25,533 nucleotides of DNA from Anaerolineae bacterium (GTDB lineage: Bacteria; Chloroflexota; Anaerolineae; Anaerolineales; Villigracilaceae): NCBI GenBank assembly GCA_017303735.1, contig JAFLCF010000043.1, positions 1 through 25,533 on the forward strand, written 5' to 3'. Made by a program: the position numbers and the translations under genes. Shown here in pieces: positions 13,853-25,533 of the stretch. Under the pieces are notes generated by a model. It saw nothing but the letters and a program-made list of their open reading frames with translations. It did no database searches and had not been told where the DNA came from. The stretch's first letter is position 1; each line of letters starts with the position of its first letter.

Positions 13853-16585
13853 TTAGATCAAGCCAAGTTCAATCGCTCGCTTCACAGCCCCCCGGCGACT
13901 ATTGACATTGAGCTTGCTGTAAATACTCTTGGTATGAGTCCGCACCGTGCTCAAAGCGATTACAAGTTCCTGCGCGATCTCGGGACCGGATAACTCGGTT
14001 TTGAACAGGCGCAGGATGTCCAACTCACGCTGACTAAGCGCCTCGATCAGGGACCCTGAACCTGGTGCAGCAGAAGGAAGCGTTTCTACATCCAAGCCTC
14101 TTCGCTCCGACTCAAATGCAGACAGAAGCCTGCCTGTGTAATCTGGCATGATCTTGCGTGCGGCAACTTCACGGAATAATGCTGCCATCGCTGTGCCTTC
14201 ATCCACGAATATGCGGATGTAATTCTCCGGCTCAGCCAATTTCAAGGCACGTTCCAAGGCTGTCAGGGCGGCGGGGATATCCTCTTGCATTTGATACGCG
14301 AGCGCTTGCAAGATCAGGATCTCGATCACGCTTCCCACCCTGCCGCCTTCATCGGCTGCTTTCAAGAGACGCTCTAGGAATCCGATTGCGTCATCGAGTA
14401 AATTGTCCGAATGATCGCTTTGGTATTGCGACAGAAGTATCCGGACAAATGTGATCTGCTCGAACTCCCTCAGGTAGCTGGGCTCTTCATCAATGGACAA
14501 CTTTCGCTCACGCGCCCACTCCAGCGTCTTTTCCAACTCACCTTGCTTGATCCAAACTCGTACCTTCATTGCTGGTATCGGGCGAACATTGGGGGAAAAA
14601 TCAGCCGTATACCGATGTTCTGCCTCGTCGAGTAATTGGAGTGCATCATCAATATTCCCTTGAGTTTCTTGTATCCCCGCCATCGCCACACGCCATCGAA
14701 ACGGATATTGCGGGAACCCTGTGTGTTCGCCTTGTTCTTTAGTTTTCGACAGGTGCTGTATGGCAATATCCAGGTTGTTTCGCTCAAGTTCAAGTTCACT
14801 GAGACCTACATACATATCCGCCGTTCCGCGTATCTTTGGTGTGCCATGTTTTGCAGCCAACTGCAAGCCTCGTTTGTAGATATGCATCGCGTCATAAAGA
14901 CGACCTTGTACGATCCGAATATCCGCCAGGTAGACACTCCCTCCGATGGCGTCCGAGATATGTCCAGCTTTCTGTAAGTGAGCCATGCCATCTGCAAATG
15001 ATTGATAAGCAGCATCTAGATTCCCAGCAGTCCAAGAAGCAAGTCCCATGAGAGCCGCCGCCGCTCCACGCACTATATCATCGTCTTCAGGTGCAAGGTC
15101 AAGCACCTGTTGTGCATATTTCATGGTGTCAGGCACGTTGCCCACAGATACTGCCAACCCAGCGCGGTACATGGCAATTGCTCCTGGAAGCTGTACGAAT
15201 CCATCTTCCCTCACGATCACCATTTCACTTGCTTGATCGTGTTCTTCTGTCATCGTATCCAGCCAGCGTTCGGCATTTTGTAAAAGAACTTCAACACCTT
15301 CAATCTTGCCATTACTTAGCAGCGCTCCAACATACTCAATACTCAACATGGGTCTATATTGGAATATTTCCTCAGGTAATGATTTCATCCAGCTAAGCAA
15401 CATGGCTTCCTGTCTGTTCATGCGCATGGCTGGTGCTGTCAACTCGATCAAACCCGCCGCTCGTTCAAAATCTGATCCAACCAAAGCGTGGTAGATCGCT
15501 TCGGTTGTTAAGTTATTTTTCTCGCACCACTCACTGGCACGTCGGTGCAGAGTGGAAACCTGTTCAGGCTGCTCTGTCGTCAAGTGCATACGAAGTACAT
15601 CGGCAAAAAGATGATGATAGCGATACCACTCACGCTTGTCATCCAATGGAATGAGGAACAGATTCCCCTGTTGCAATTGTTCCAATTTAGACTTGCCTCC
15701 CGTTTGAGCAGTGACGGCATCACAGATCGAACCATTCAGGCGATCAAGAATGGAGGTCTGTAGCAGAAAGCCACGAATATCGTCCGTTTGACGCCGCAAC
15801 ACCTCTTCAGCCAGATAATCCACGATGTAGCGATGATCTCCAGCAAACGCCTGAATGAAGCCGTGGACATCCTGTTGACCTTTCATCGATAGCCCAGCGA
15901 GTTGCAGACCGGCGATCCAGCCTTCGGTGCGCTTGTCCAGTGCGTTCACTTCTTCTGCTGTGAGGTTAAGACCCATTACCTGATTAAGAAATTCTGCAGC
16001 TTCAGATGGACTAAAACGCAAGTCCGCCGCGCGGATTTCGGTCAATTGGTTCCGGGCTCGTAGTCGATGAATGGGTATGGACGGATCTTCACGAGTGGTG
16101 ATGACGAGGTGCATTCGAGGTGGTAGATGTTCGATAAAAAAAGCGAGGGCATCATCGACCGATTTAGCTTCCGTGAGATGGTAGTCATCCAAGACGAGGA
16201 TTAGATCATCCGAGGTCACAGAGATTTCATTGAGCAAAGCTGTGAGAATTGAATCGATAGGTGGTATTTGAGGGGATTGAAGAGCATTCAATATGCTTGC
16301 CCCCAAAGTCGGCGAAACCGTCTGCAAAGTGCTGATCACATAGATCAAAAACCGCGCGGCATCATTATCATTTTCATCCAGTGATAGCCAGGCTGCCGGT
16401 CTCCCACTGGAGGCAATCCATTCGCTGACCAGGGTGCTTTTTCCGAAACCAGCAGGGGCGGAGATGAGCGTCAACCTGTGACCCGCTGAGAGCCCTTCGT
16501 TTAGCTGGTCGATCAGGCGGTGACGGGTCACAACTTTTGAGTGCGGTGGAATGAAAAGTTTCGTCGCAAGGATCGGAATTGCCAT
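13853..16585 (-). CDS. MalT-like LAL transcriptional regulator (LuxR HTH, AAA/STAND ATPase)
   Basis: A 910-aa large ATP-binding LuxR regulator. The N-terminus (PILATKLFIPP) is the usual MalT/LAL beginning; Walker A is APAGFGKST at 43-51 and Walker B is LILVLDDYH at 128-136. The middle (about 340-840) is helical and repetitive, as in TPR-type sensor regions. The C-terminal LuxR helix-turn-helix covers about 850-910 (LSQRELDILRLF and LSTVRTHTKSIYSKLNVNSR). The ligand is unknown. The ATG at 16585 is preferred to a GTG at 16606 because family homology begins at MAIPILATKL. It has its own terminator and is divergent from the sugar operon. It probably controls the adjacent membrane-protein operon, an inference from position. 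Confidence 0.95.
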   Translation of the reverse strand: MAIPILATKLFIPPHSKVVTRHRLIDQLNEGLSAGHRLTLISAPAGFGKSTLVSEWIASSGRPAAWLSLDENDNDAARFLIYVISTLQTVSPTLGASILNALQSPQIPPIDSILTALLNEISVTSDDLILVLDDYHLTEAKSVDDALAFFIEHLPPRMHLVITTREDPSIPIHRLRARNQLTEIRAADLRFSPSEAAEFLNQVMGLNLTAEEVNALDKRTEGWIAGLQLAGLSMKGQQDVHGFIQAFAGDHRYIVDYLAEEVLRRQTDDIRGFLLQTSILDRLNGSICDAVTAQTGGKSKLEQLQQGNLFLIPLDDKREWYRYHHLFADVLRMHLTTEQPEQVSTLHRRASEWCEKNNLTTEAIYHALVGSDFERAAGLIELTAPAMRMNRQEAMLLSWMKSLPEEIFQYRPMLSIEYVGALLSNGKIEGVEVLLQNAERWLDTMTEEHDQASEMVIVREDGFVQLPGAIAMYRAGLAVSVGNVPDTMKYAQQVLDLAPEDDDIVRGAAAALMGLASWTAGNLDAAYQSFADGMAHLQKAGHISDAIGGSVYLADIRIVQGRLYDAMHIYKRGLQLAAKHGTPKIRGTADMYVGLSELELERNNLDIAIQHLSKTKEQGEHTGFPQYPFRWRVAMAGIQETQGNIDDALQLLDEAEHRYTADFSPNVRPIPAMKVRVWIKQGELEKTLEWARERKLSIDEEPSYLREFEQITFVRILLSQYQSDHSDNLLDDAIGFLERLLKAADEGGRVGSVIEILILQALAYQMQEDIPAALTALERALKLAEPENYIRIFVDEGTAMAALFREVAARKIMPDYTGRLLSAFESERRGLDVETLPSAAPGSGSLIEALSQRELDILRLFKTELSGPEIAQELVIALSTVRTHTKSIYSKLNVNSRRGAVKRAIELGLI

Positions 16586-16591
16586 ATATCC

Positions 16592-16597
16592 ATTATA
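16592..16597 (-). promoter_or_regulatory. Consensus -10 element just upstream of the LAL start codon
   Basis: The minus strand reads TATAAT at 16597-16592, only 6 bp before the ATG at 16585. If used, transcription would begin at or next to the start codon, giving a leaderless mRNA; no Shine-Dalgarno is visible. The -35 position (GAAGTT) is poor. Confidence 0.4.
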
Positions 16598-16929
16598 TGA
16601 CAACACACATACAAAACTTCACCCACGCCGCAAAACAAATAAGATTTCTTATGCGATTCCTGGCGAAAGCGCTCTTAGAACTCAGGCAAAGGATGTATTT
16701 TATTTGTAAGCGGCATTATGAGTAATGAAAACTAAAAGTGGCAGAAAATTCTACGCTTGCTTTCTAAACTTATACCCGCACACCAGATATGTTCCCCGGA
16801 CAGATCAGATTTCGACTGTAGAAAAGATGATCATTAATCATCGCAATCTCAATGATCTCACTCTCCAATAATTAAGGAAGAATATTACCAAGTAATTAAG
16901 GTAAACCAAACAATTTGTTCTCAAACTAC
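16598..16929. other. Divergent intergenic region between the LAL regulator and lacI
   Basis: No gene is seen here. The region is AT-rich. It has a 9-bp direct repeat TAATTAAGG at 16869-16877 and 16893-16901 (24-bp spacing), and a weak LacI-family operator-like site CGAAAGCGCTCTTA at 16664-16677, which agrees with the TGAAAGCGCTTTCA-type consensus at most positions. The second could be an auxiliary operator about 295 bp from the main one. Confidence 0.4.
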
Positions 16930-16958
16930 TTGACAGGACTAGGAGGGGACTATATACT
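16930..16958 (+). promoter_or_regulatory. Sigma-70-type promoter of the sugar operon
   Basis: TTGACA at 16930-16935 is a perfect -35 box and TATACT at 16953-16958 a good -10 box, with an optimal 17-bp spacer. Transcription is expected to start near 16965, inside the operator. An AGGAGGGG stretch lies in the spacer and would not be in this transcript. Confidence 0.85.
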
Positions 16959-16987
16959 CTGAAAACGCTTTCAGAAAGCGTTTTCAG
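16959..16987. promoter_or_regulatory. LacI-family operator, 29-bp palindrome abutting the start codon
   Basis: Two 14-bp arms mirror exactly around base 16973. The left site TGAAAACGCTTTCA (16960-16973) fits the cre-like LacI-family consensus TGWAANCGNTNWCA, and the right site AGAAAGCGTTTTCA (16973-16986) is its near-perfect reverse copy. The palindrome covers the expected transcription start and ends one base before the lacI ATG, so a bound repressor would block initiation. Autoregulation of the whole operon by LacI is inferred. Confidence 0.88.
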
Positions 16988-17995
16988 ATGAGCCCCAAAA
17001 ATACTCTTTCCACAATTTCAGACGTTGCCGCACATGCAGGTGTCTCCATTGCCACTGTCAGCCGTGTGTTAAATGGCAACACGCCTGTTCAGGCAGATAA
17101 AGCCGAACGGGTGAAACGGGCGGTTGCCGAGTTGAATTTTGTCCCGCGTCCGGCTGCCCGCACGCTTGCCAGCCGTAAGACCAATACCATTGGGCTGGTC
17201 TTTTCGGAGATTCGTGGCGCGTTTTTTCCACATTTGCTTAAAGGCATTGAGGCACAATTGCATGAGGCGGGTTATGAATTGCTGGTCTATTCCACACATA
17301 GCGACCGTCCCATAAAACGCAAGCCGATCGGCGAACACAACACCGATGGGTTGCTGGTCTTTACCACCAGTTTGGACAAGGACGAGATCGCGCGTTTGCA
17401 TTCAATCAACTTTCCGCTGGTGTTAATGCACGAAACCCCACCCGCTGGAATGGATATTCCTGTCATCACAGTTGAGAATAAAGACGGCGCCGCCATGTTG
17501 GTTGATCATTTGATCGAGCATGGACGGCGCCGTATCGTCTTTCTGCGCGGACCTGATGGGCACGAAGACTCACAGTGGCGCGAGCGCGGATACCGCGAAG
17601 CGCTTGCCGCACACAATATAACGTTCGATGAAACGTTGATCTCTTCTGGTGAATTTGACCAGGAGACAGCATATCACTCGATGCAAAAACTAATTCAAGC
17701 CGGAGTGGATTTTGATGCGGTCTTTGCCGGCGATGATGACGCCGCCATTGGCGTGTACCGCGCTTTGAAGGAAGCCAACCGCCTCATCCCTAACGATGTG
17801 GCTGTTGTCGGTTTCGACGATGTGGACTTCGCTGGGTACATTTCCCCGCCGTTGACAACTGTCCGTGCCCCGATTGAAGAGGTAGGGCGCGAAGCCGTCC
17901 GCCAGCTGTTAAGCCTGTTGAACGGCGAACAGGCTCAAAGTCTGGTTTTGAAGCGGACCGAGTTGGTCATCCGCGAATCGTGTGGTTGTACTTAA
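16988..17995 (+). CDS. LacI family transcriptional repressor
   Basis: A 335-aa repressor. The helix-turn-helix is at about 9-28 (TISDVAAHAGVSIATVSRVL), the hinge helix at about 55-62 (PAARTLAS), and the C-terminal periplasmic-binding-protein-like effector domain runs from about 66 to the end. DVAVVGFDDVDFAGYISPPL and TTVR are typical of its latter part. No Shine-Dalgarno lies between the operator and the ATG, so translation starts from a short leader formed by the operator itself. The gene is first in the operon and is followed by the sugar-binding protein 79 bp later, so it most likely senses the imported sugar or a catabolite and represses its own operon. Confidence 0.95.
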   Translation: MSPKNTLSTISDVAAHAGVSIATVSRVLNGNTPVQADKAERVKRAVAELNFVPRPAARTLASRKTNTIGLVFSEIRGAFFPHLLKGIEAQLHEAGYELLVYSTHSDRPIKRKPIGEHNTDGLLVFTTSLDKDEIARLHSINFPLVLMHETPPAGMDIPVITVENKDGAAMLVDHLIEHGRRRIVFLRGPDGHEDSQWRERGYREALAAHNITFDETLISSGEFDQETAYHSMQKLIQAGVDFDAVFAGDDDAAIGVYRALKEANRLIPNDVAVVGFDDVDFAGYISPPLTTVRAPIEEVGREAVRQLLSLLNGEQAQSLVLKRTELVIRESCGCT

Positions 17996-18074
17996 ACGAA
18001 AGGAGGCTCGCGCGTCAGAGAATTAATCTGCTTAGCGACTGTCGAACCAATTCAAAAGACTAAAGGAGATGAAG

Positions 18075-19463
18075 ATGAAGAAACTATATGGTTTGTTATG
18101 TATTCTGATCGTTGCGTCCATGCTGTTGGCGGCTTGTGGTGGTGGAGAAACATCTGGCGGAGGCGAAGCCCCTTCGGGTGAAAAAGCCAAGGTCGTTATT
18201 TTCGTCGGTTTTGGCACAGGCACCGACCCAGACCAGGTTGCGGCACAGGAAGCGCTTGCCAAGAAATTCAATGATTCACATACAGATATTGAAATGGAAT
18301 TTCTGATCGTTCCCGTTGAAGAAGCAACCGAGCGTTACCTTGCCATGGTGGCGGGTGGCAATGCCCCGCAACTGGTGGGTCCGCATGGTATTTCAACGAT
18401 CGCCAAGTTCCTCGATCAGTGGGAGGATGTAACACCTTATATTGAAAAAGAGGGATATGACATGAGCGATTTTTATGGTCCTTCGACCACCCTCAATAAA
18501 TATCCAGATCTGAACGCTGGTCTGCCGCTTGGTTTGTACCCTTCGTTCATTTTTTATAACAAAGATGCTTTCGATGCTGCGGGCTTGCCATACCCCACAC
18601 ACGATTATGCAGATACATCCTGGAACATTGAAGCAATGCGTGAGATGGCAATGAAGATGACGCTTGATGCCAATGACCTGACTCCTGCCGATGAAGGATT
18701 CGACCCTGCCACCATTAAGCAATGGGGTTATGCCGATACTTGGACAGATGGACGTGGTCAACTCACCATGTTTGGCGCACCCACCAAAGGACGCCCCACC
18801 AGTGATGATTACAAGACCGCACAGTACAACTCGCCGGAATGGGTCTTTGGTGCAGAATGGTTGCATAAGGGCATTCATGAAGATCACTTCATTCCTGATG
18901 CTGCCGGGCAGGGTGCCATCGATGCCGCAACGGGTGATCCGTTTGGGGGTGGTCATGTTGCCATATGGTACAGCCATACCTGGTATATGTCTGAAGGCTT
19001 AAACGAATTGCCCTTCAAATATGATATTGCGCCTTTGTTCTATAACCAGAATGGCGAACGCATTTCCCGCATCCATGCTGACTTGTTCACGATGCCGAAG
19101 ACTGCCAAGAACAAAGATGCCGCTTGGGAAGTGATGAAGTGGCTTGTGGCTCCCGAACAGATCGTGGATGTCTGCAAGATCTATGGCTGTTTACCGGCGC
19201 GCCAATCTTCGCAAGAAGCGTACCTTGCCTATATGCAGGAACGCTTCCCCGGTTTGGATTTTGATGTGATCTTTACTGCCATTGATTACCTTGATGACCC
19301 CAACCATGAATCCTGGGTGCCAGAATGGGGCAAGATCAATGATGCGCTTAACAATGCAACTTCCACCATCTATACCGAAGCGGAATTGGATGTTCCGGGC
19401 TTAATGAACACCACCAATGATGAAGTTCAGAAAATTTTGGATGAGTACTGGGCAACTCAATAA
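18075..19463 (+). CDS. Carbohydrate ABC transporter substrate-binding lipoprotein
   Basis: A 462-aa extracytoplasmic sugar-binding protein of the family 1 type used by MalF/MalG-like importers. The signal peptide ends in MLLAAC with the lipidated Cys21, followed by a Gly/Ser-rich linker. Family features include LAKKFNDSHTDIEMEFLI near 50-70, many aromatic residues for sugar stacking, and EVMKWLVAPEQ in the C-terminal lobe. The ATG at 18075 is preferred to that at 18069 because AAAGGAG (18062-18068) then has a normal 6-nt spacing. It lies upstream of two permeases, with a hairpin between that would allow excess binding protein. With GH1 and GH4 downstream, the ligand is probably an oligosaccharide or glycoside. 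Confidence 0.94.
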   Translation: MKKLYGLLCILIVASMLLAACGGGETSGGGEAPSGEKAKVVIFVGFGTGTDPDQVAAQEALAKKFNDSHTDIEMEFLIVPVEEATERYLAMVAGGNAPQLVGPHGISTIAKFLDQWEDVTPYIEKEGYDMSDFYGPSTTLNKYPDLNAGLPLGLYPSFIFYNKDAFDAAGLPYPTHDYADTSWNIEAMREMAMKMTLDANDLTPADEGFDPATIKQWGYADTWTDGRGQLTMFGAPTKGRPTSDDYKTAQYNSPEWVFGAEWLHKGIHEDHFIPDAAGQGAIDAATGDPFGGGHVAIWYSHTWYMSEGLNELPFKYDIAPLFYNQNGERISRIHADLFTMPKTAKNKDAAWEVMKWLVAPEQIVDVCKIYGCLPARQSSQEAYLAYMQERFPGLDFDVIFTAIDYLDDPNHESWVPEWGKINDALNNATSTIYTEAELDVPGLMNTTNDEVQKILDEYWATQ

Positions 19464-19476
19464 ACAATGATGAAAA

Positions 19477-19524
19477 GAACCTGCCGGGGAATGCTTCTGC
19501 ACTTCCTGGCAGGTTCACCTTTTT
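19477..19524 (+). terminator. Intrinsic hairpin with short T-tract between binding protein and permeases
   Basis: Positions 19477-19490 pair with 19503-19516: nine outer Watson-Crick pairs (GAACCTGCC with GGCAGGTTC) and five inner pairs of which two are G-T. The loop is 12 nt. ACC and then TTTTT (19520-19524) follow. It probably terminates part of the transcription so that the binding protein is made in excess over the permeases, as is common in such operons. Confidence 0.75.
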
Positions 19525-19552
19525 ATGGTTAGCCTTTATTTCTGGAGGTTTC

Positions 19553-20517
19553 ATGTTCAAACCCGGCAAAATCAGCCTTGCCCGTAGAGAAGCGTTGGCA
19601 GGTTATGCGTTCATCATTCCGTGGGTGGTCGGCTTTTTGATCTTTACGATCGGACCCATGCTCTCATCCCTTTATTTTTCGTTTACCGACTATAACATTG
19701 TTGATCCGCCGACCTGGGTTGGGCTGAAGAACTATGCTCGCATCTTTTCGGGCATTCCAGAATATTTTCAAACCGGTGACCCGGCTGTATTGGGCGACCC
19801 GATCTTTTGGAAGTCTTTACAGGTAACGATCTACTTTGCTTCACTGGCGTTACCGCTTAATTTGCTTTTTAGTTTTATCCTGGCTATTCTGCTTAACCAA
19901 AAAGTGCCGGGAGTGAATATCTGGCGCACAATCTTCTTTTTGCCCTCCATTATTTCAGGCGTGGCAGTGACCTTGCTTTGGCTGCGGATCTTGAATCCGC
20001 GCATGGGGGTGCTGAATCCATTTTTGCAAAATGTGCTGGGTATTGATAACCCGCCCGGCTGGCTGCAAGACCCAAATTGGGCTGTGCCTGCTCTTGTGCT
20101 GATGAGTCTGTGGGGAGTGGGCGGCTCTATGATCGTTTATCTGGCTGGGCTGCAGGGCATTCCCACTGACTTGTACGATGCCGCCAAAGTGGATGGCGCC
20201 AATGCCTGGCAGCGCTTTTGGAATGTGACCTTCCCGATGATGACGCCGGTTCTTTTCTACAACCTCGTATTGGGCATGATCGGCACTTTTCAATACTTCA
20301 CTGAAGTATATGTCGCCACCAGCGGCACGGGTGGACCGCAACGCTCGACCCTTTTCTACAACTTGTATCTTTATCAAAATGCGTTTCGCTACTTTGACAT
20401 GGGCTATGCCTCTACCATGGCGTGGATATTGTTCATTATCGTGCTTGTGTTAACCGCCCTGATCTTCCGCTCATCGGATGCCTGGGTGTATTACGAAGGT
20501 CAGTTACGAGGTAAATC

Positions 20518-20521
<4 letters not shown>
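19553..20521 (+). CDS. Sugar ABC transporter permease (MalF/UgpA type)
   Basis: A 322-aa inner-membrane permease with six hydrophobic segments. The EAA loop, DLYDAAKVDGANAWQRFWN (206-224), contacts the ATPase. GYAFIIPWVVGFLIFTIGP near the N-terminus and SALYFSF-like LSSLYFSFTDYN are typical of this family. GGAGG lies 5 bp before the ATG at 19553. Its end overlaps the next permease by 4 bp (ATGA), showing translational coupling and a fixed ratio of the two channel subunits. The sugar is not determined by the sequence. Confidence 0.95.
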
Positions 20522-24279
<3,758 letters not shown>

Positions 24280-24342
24280 GCTTCGATACAAATTCACGAT
24301 CTTCGAAAATCTTGTGCGACCACATCTAAGACAAAAAAATTC

Positions 24343-25302
24343 ATGAACAAATTACCCAACCTGCCCTTTGTGCAACTCATGCCCTTCGCAGAGATCGAAG
24401 AAAAGAGAAATGTTTTGCTCATCACCTCCGCGCCCGCGTGGAACGTGGTAAAAGACTCTCTGTGTGGGTTGAACATCACAGCTACTATCGAAGTCACCGA
24501 AGCGACGACTGAATTTTGGGACAATCTCCAATTACCAATTACCAATCAACAATTTGAGGTCGTTTACTCTGTCGGCGGCGGACTTACCGCAGACGCTGCG
24601 AAATACATTTCCGCCAAACTCAACCTGCCGCTTGTCGTTCTTCCAACCGCCCTCTCGGTGGATGCATTCATTACCGCCGCATCAGGCATCCGCAAAGATG
24701 GATGCGTGTACTACATCGAGACGAAAGTGCCCGAGCGCCTCATCCTGGACCTGGAAACGATCGCCAAAGCCCCAGCTTTTATCCGCGCCGCAGGCATCAC
24801 CGACGTGATGTCTATTGCCACAGGCGCGTGGGATTGGAAGTTCGCGCATGAGCAGGGCAAAAATCCCGCAGGTATGGAGTTTATCCCGTGGGTGTACGAC
24901 AACGCCCAATCCATTTTGAGCGGCGTGCTCGATTGCGCCGAAGCTGCAGGGCGTGGTGACGCGGACGGACTCAAAACTTTATATGATTGTCTCGCGATGG
25001 AAGTTCAACTCTGCAATCAGGTCGGGCACTCCCGCCCCGAAGAGGGAAGCGAGCACTACTTCGCTTATGCCGTCGAAAACGAAATGGGGCACGGACTTCC
25101 GCACGGCGACCTGGTCGGTCCTGCTATTTTGTTGATTGCCAAACTGCAAGGACAAGACACCACGCCGCTGGAGAAAGCCTTGAAAGCGTGCAATGTTCCG
25201 CTCAATAACATCCCGAAAGATATGATTGACCGCACTCTGAAAATTCTGCCCGATTACAGCCGCAGACATAATCTGTCTTTCGGCATTGCGCATACGCTTT
25301 GA
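24343..25302 (+). CDS. AraM / glycerol-1-phosphate dehydrogenase-like, metal-dependent dehydrogenase
   Basis: A 319-aa enzyme of the iron-containing alcohol dehydrogenase / dehydroquinate synthase-like superfamily, closest to the AraM/G1PDH group. The dinucleotide-binding GGG (78-80) is followed by DAAKY, then PTALSVDAF. Likely metal ligands are Asp154 (GITDVMS), His238 (GSEHYF) and His254 (LPHGD). In other bacteria AraM-like genes lie in arabinose operons and reduce dihydroxyacetone phosphate; here it is more likely to act on a keto-sugar or triose phosphate from the operon's substrate. No good Shine-Dalgarno precedes the ATG at 24343. Residues 60-72 are encoded by a heptamer repeat, which is unusual for a catalytic enzyme, and they lie just before the dinucleotide-binding strand. 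Confidence 0.9.
   Translation: MNKLPNLPFVQLMPFAEIEEKRNVLLITSAPAWNVVKDSLCGLNITATIEVTEATTEFWDNLQLPITNQQFEVVYSVGGGLTADAAKYISAKLNLPLVVLPTALSVDAFITAASGIRKDGCVYYIETKVPERLILDLETIAKAPAFIRAAGITDVMSIATGAWDWKFAHEQGKNPAGMEFIPWVYDNAQSILSGVLDCAEAAGRGDADGLKTLYDCLAMEVQLCNQVGHSRPEEGSEHYFAYAVENEMGHGLPHGDLVGPAILLIAKLQGQDTTPLEKALKACNVPLNNIPKDMIDRTLKILPDYSRRHNLSFGIAHTL
24522..24556. repeat. Heptanucleotide repeat inside a coding sequence (site E)
   Basis: Five in-phase units: CAATCTC, CAATTAC, CAATTAC, CAATCAA, CAATTTG. The array spans 35 bp and is translated without breaking the frame of the AraM-like gene. The CAATTAC unit recurs at 25307, after the gene. Confidence 0.85.
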
Positions 25303-25306
25303 TCTC

Positions 25307-25334
25307 CAATTACCAATTTCTATTTACCAAGCAA
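25307..25334. repeat. Heptanucleotide repeat before the Gfo/Idh gene (site F)
   Basis: Units CAATTAC, CAATTTC, TATTTAC, CAAGCAA starting 5 bp after the AraM-like stop codon. It takes up most of the 46-bp gap to the next start codon at 25349, and shares its unit with site E about 750 bp upstream. Confidence 0.7.
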
Positions 25335-25348
25335 AAACTGGAAAACCT

Positions 25349-25533
25349 ATGACACTACGAATCGCATTTGCAGGCACAGGCTATATAAACAAAGTCCATG
25401 CGCAGGCGGCACAAAACCTGGGTTTGGAATTGACTGCTGTTGTAAACCATAAAGCTGACTCAATGATCGAGTTTGGCAAACGCTTTGGCATCACACGCCA
25501 ATATGAAAATGTTGAAGCTATGCTCAAAGATGG
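25349..25533 (+). CDS. Gfo/Idh/MocA family oxidoreductase, 3'-truncated by window edge
   Basis: The first 61 codons of a Rossmann-fold oxidoreductase. MTLRIAFAGTGYINKVHAQA gives the standard beta-alpha start with GxGxxxxxH, and LELTAVVNHKAD the second strand. The ATG at 25349 has only a weak ribosome site (GGAAAA). It is the next gene in the sugar operon. The family oxidises or reduces sugars, inositols and their derivatives with NAD(P); here it would fit further processing of the sugar released by GH1 or GH4. The remaining 250-300 residues are outside the window. Confidence 0.88.
   Translation, partial: MTLRIAFAGTGYINKVHAQAAQNLGLELTAVVNHKADSMIEFGKRFGITRQYENVEAMLKD

Overview
The window looks like a chromosomal segment of a Chloroflexota bacterium, most likely class Anaerolineae. 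This is inferred from gene content and protein style: lipoproteins whose lipobox cysteine is followed by Ala/Thr/Glu/Pro-rich or Gly/Ser-rich linkers, a large LAL-type LuxR regulator, DUF2306 and CPBP membrane proteins, and ABC sugar and LIV-type importers side by side. No rRNA, tRNA, CRISPR, transposase or phage gene was seen.

Region 1 (1-9583, + strand) is a catabolic and uptake cluster. It holds the end of an alpha/beta hydrolase, an SDR dehydrogenase, an AMP-forming acyl-CoA ligase, a second alpha/beta hydrolase, and a complete LIV-type (HAAT) ABC importer: binding lipoprotein, livG, livF, livH and livM. The enzymes suggest that an organic acid or ester, rather than an amino acid, is imported, hydrolysed, CoA-activated and oxidised. 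LivH carries an extra membrane region of about 155 residues. A strong, probably bidirectional terminator closes the cluster.

Region 2 (9722-16585, - strand) is a tightly packed operon: a membrane protein of unknown family, a DUF2306 membrane protein, a zinc-free MDR oxidoreductase, an 87-aa conserved-looking small protein, a CPBP-family intramembrane protease and a DUF2938 membrane protein. Upstream of it, and separately terminated, is a MalT/LAL-type LuxR regulator. A 16-bp perfect palindrome set among GTGGGGA direct repeats lies between the two units.

Region 3 (16930-25533, + strand) is a sugar-use operon. It begins with a near-consensus sigma-70 promoter and a 29-bp palindromic LacI-type operator that abuts the lacI start codon. 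It continues with a sugar-binding lipoprotein, an intrinsic hairpin with a short T-tract, two MalF/MalG-type permeases, a GH1 beta-glycosidase, an NAD-dependent GH4 glycosidase, an AraM/glycerol-1-phosphate-dehydrogenase-like enzyme and the start of a Gfo/Idh/MocA oxidoreductase. No ABC ATPase is present here, so a shared ATPase elsewhere is likely.

The most unusual feature is a set of short degenerate tandem arrays with a strict 7-nt period at six places (about 1334-1426, 2948-3007, 5318-5383, 6175-6240, 24522-24556 and 25307-25334). The unit differs between sites but the period does not. In two of them the array forms a perfect inverted repeat of 14-20 bp and in one an imperfect arm of about 17 bp. 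One array supplies the last codons of the acyl-CoA ligase and another lies inside the coding sequence of the AraM-like enzyme. This looks like an active heptanucleotide-repeat process comparable to the heptamer repeats of filamentous cyanobacteria.
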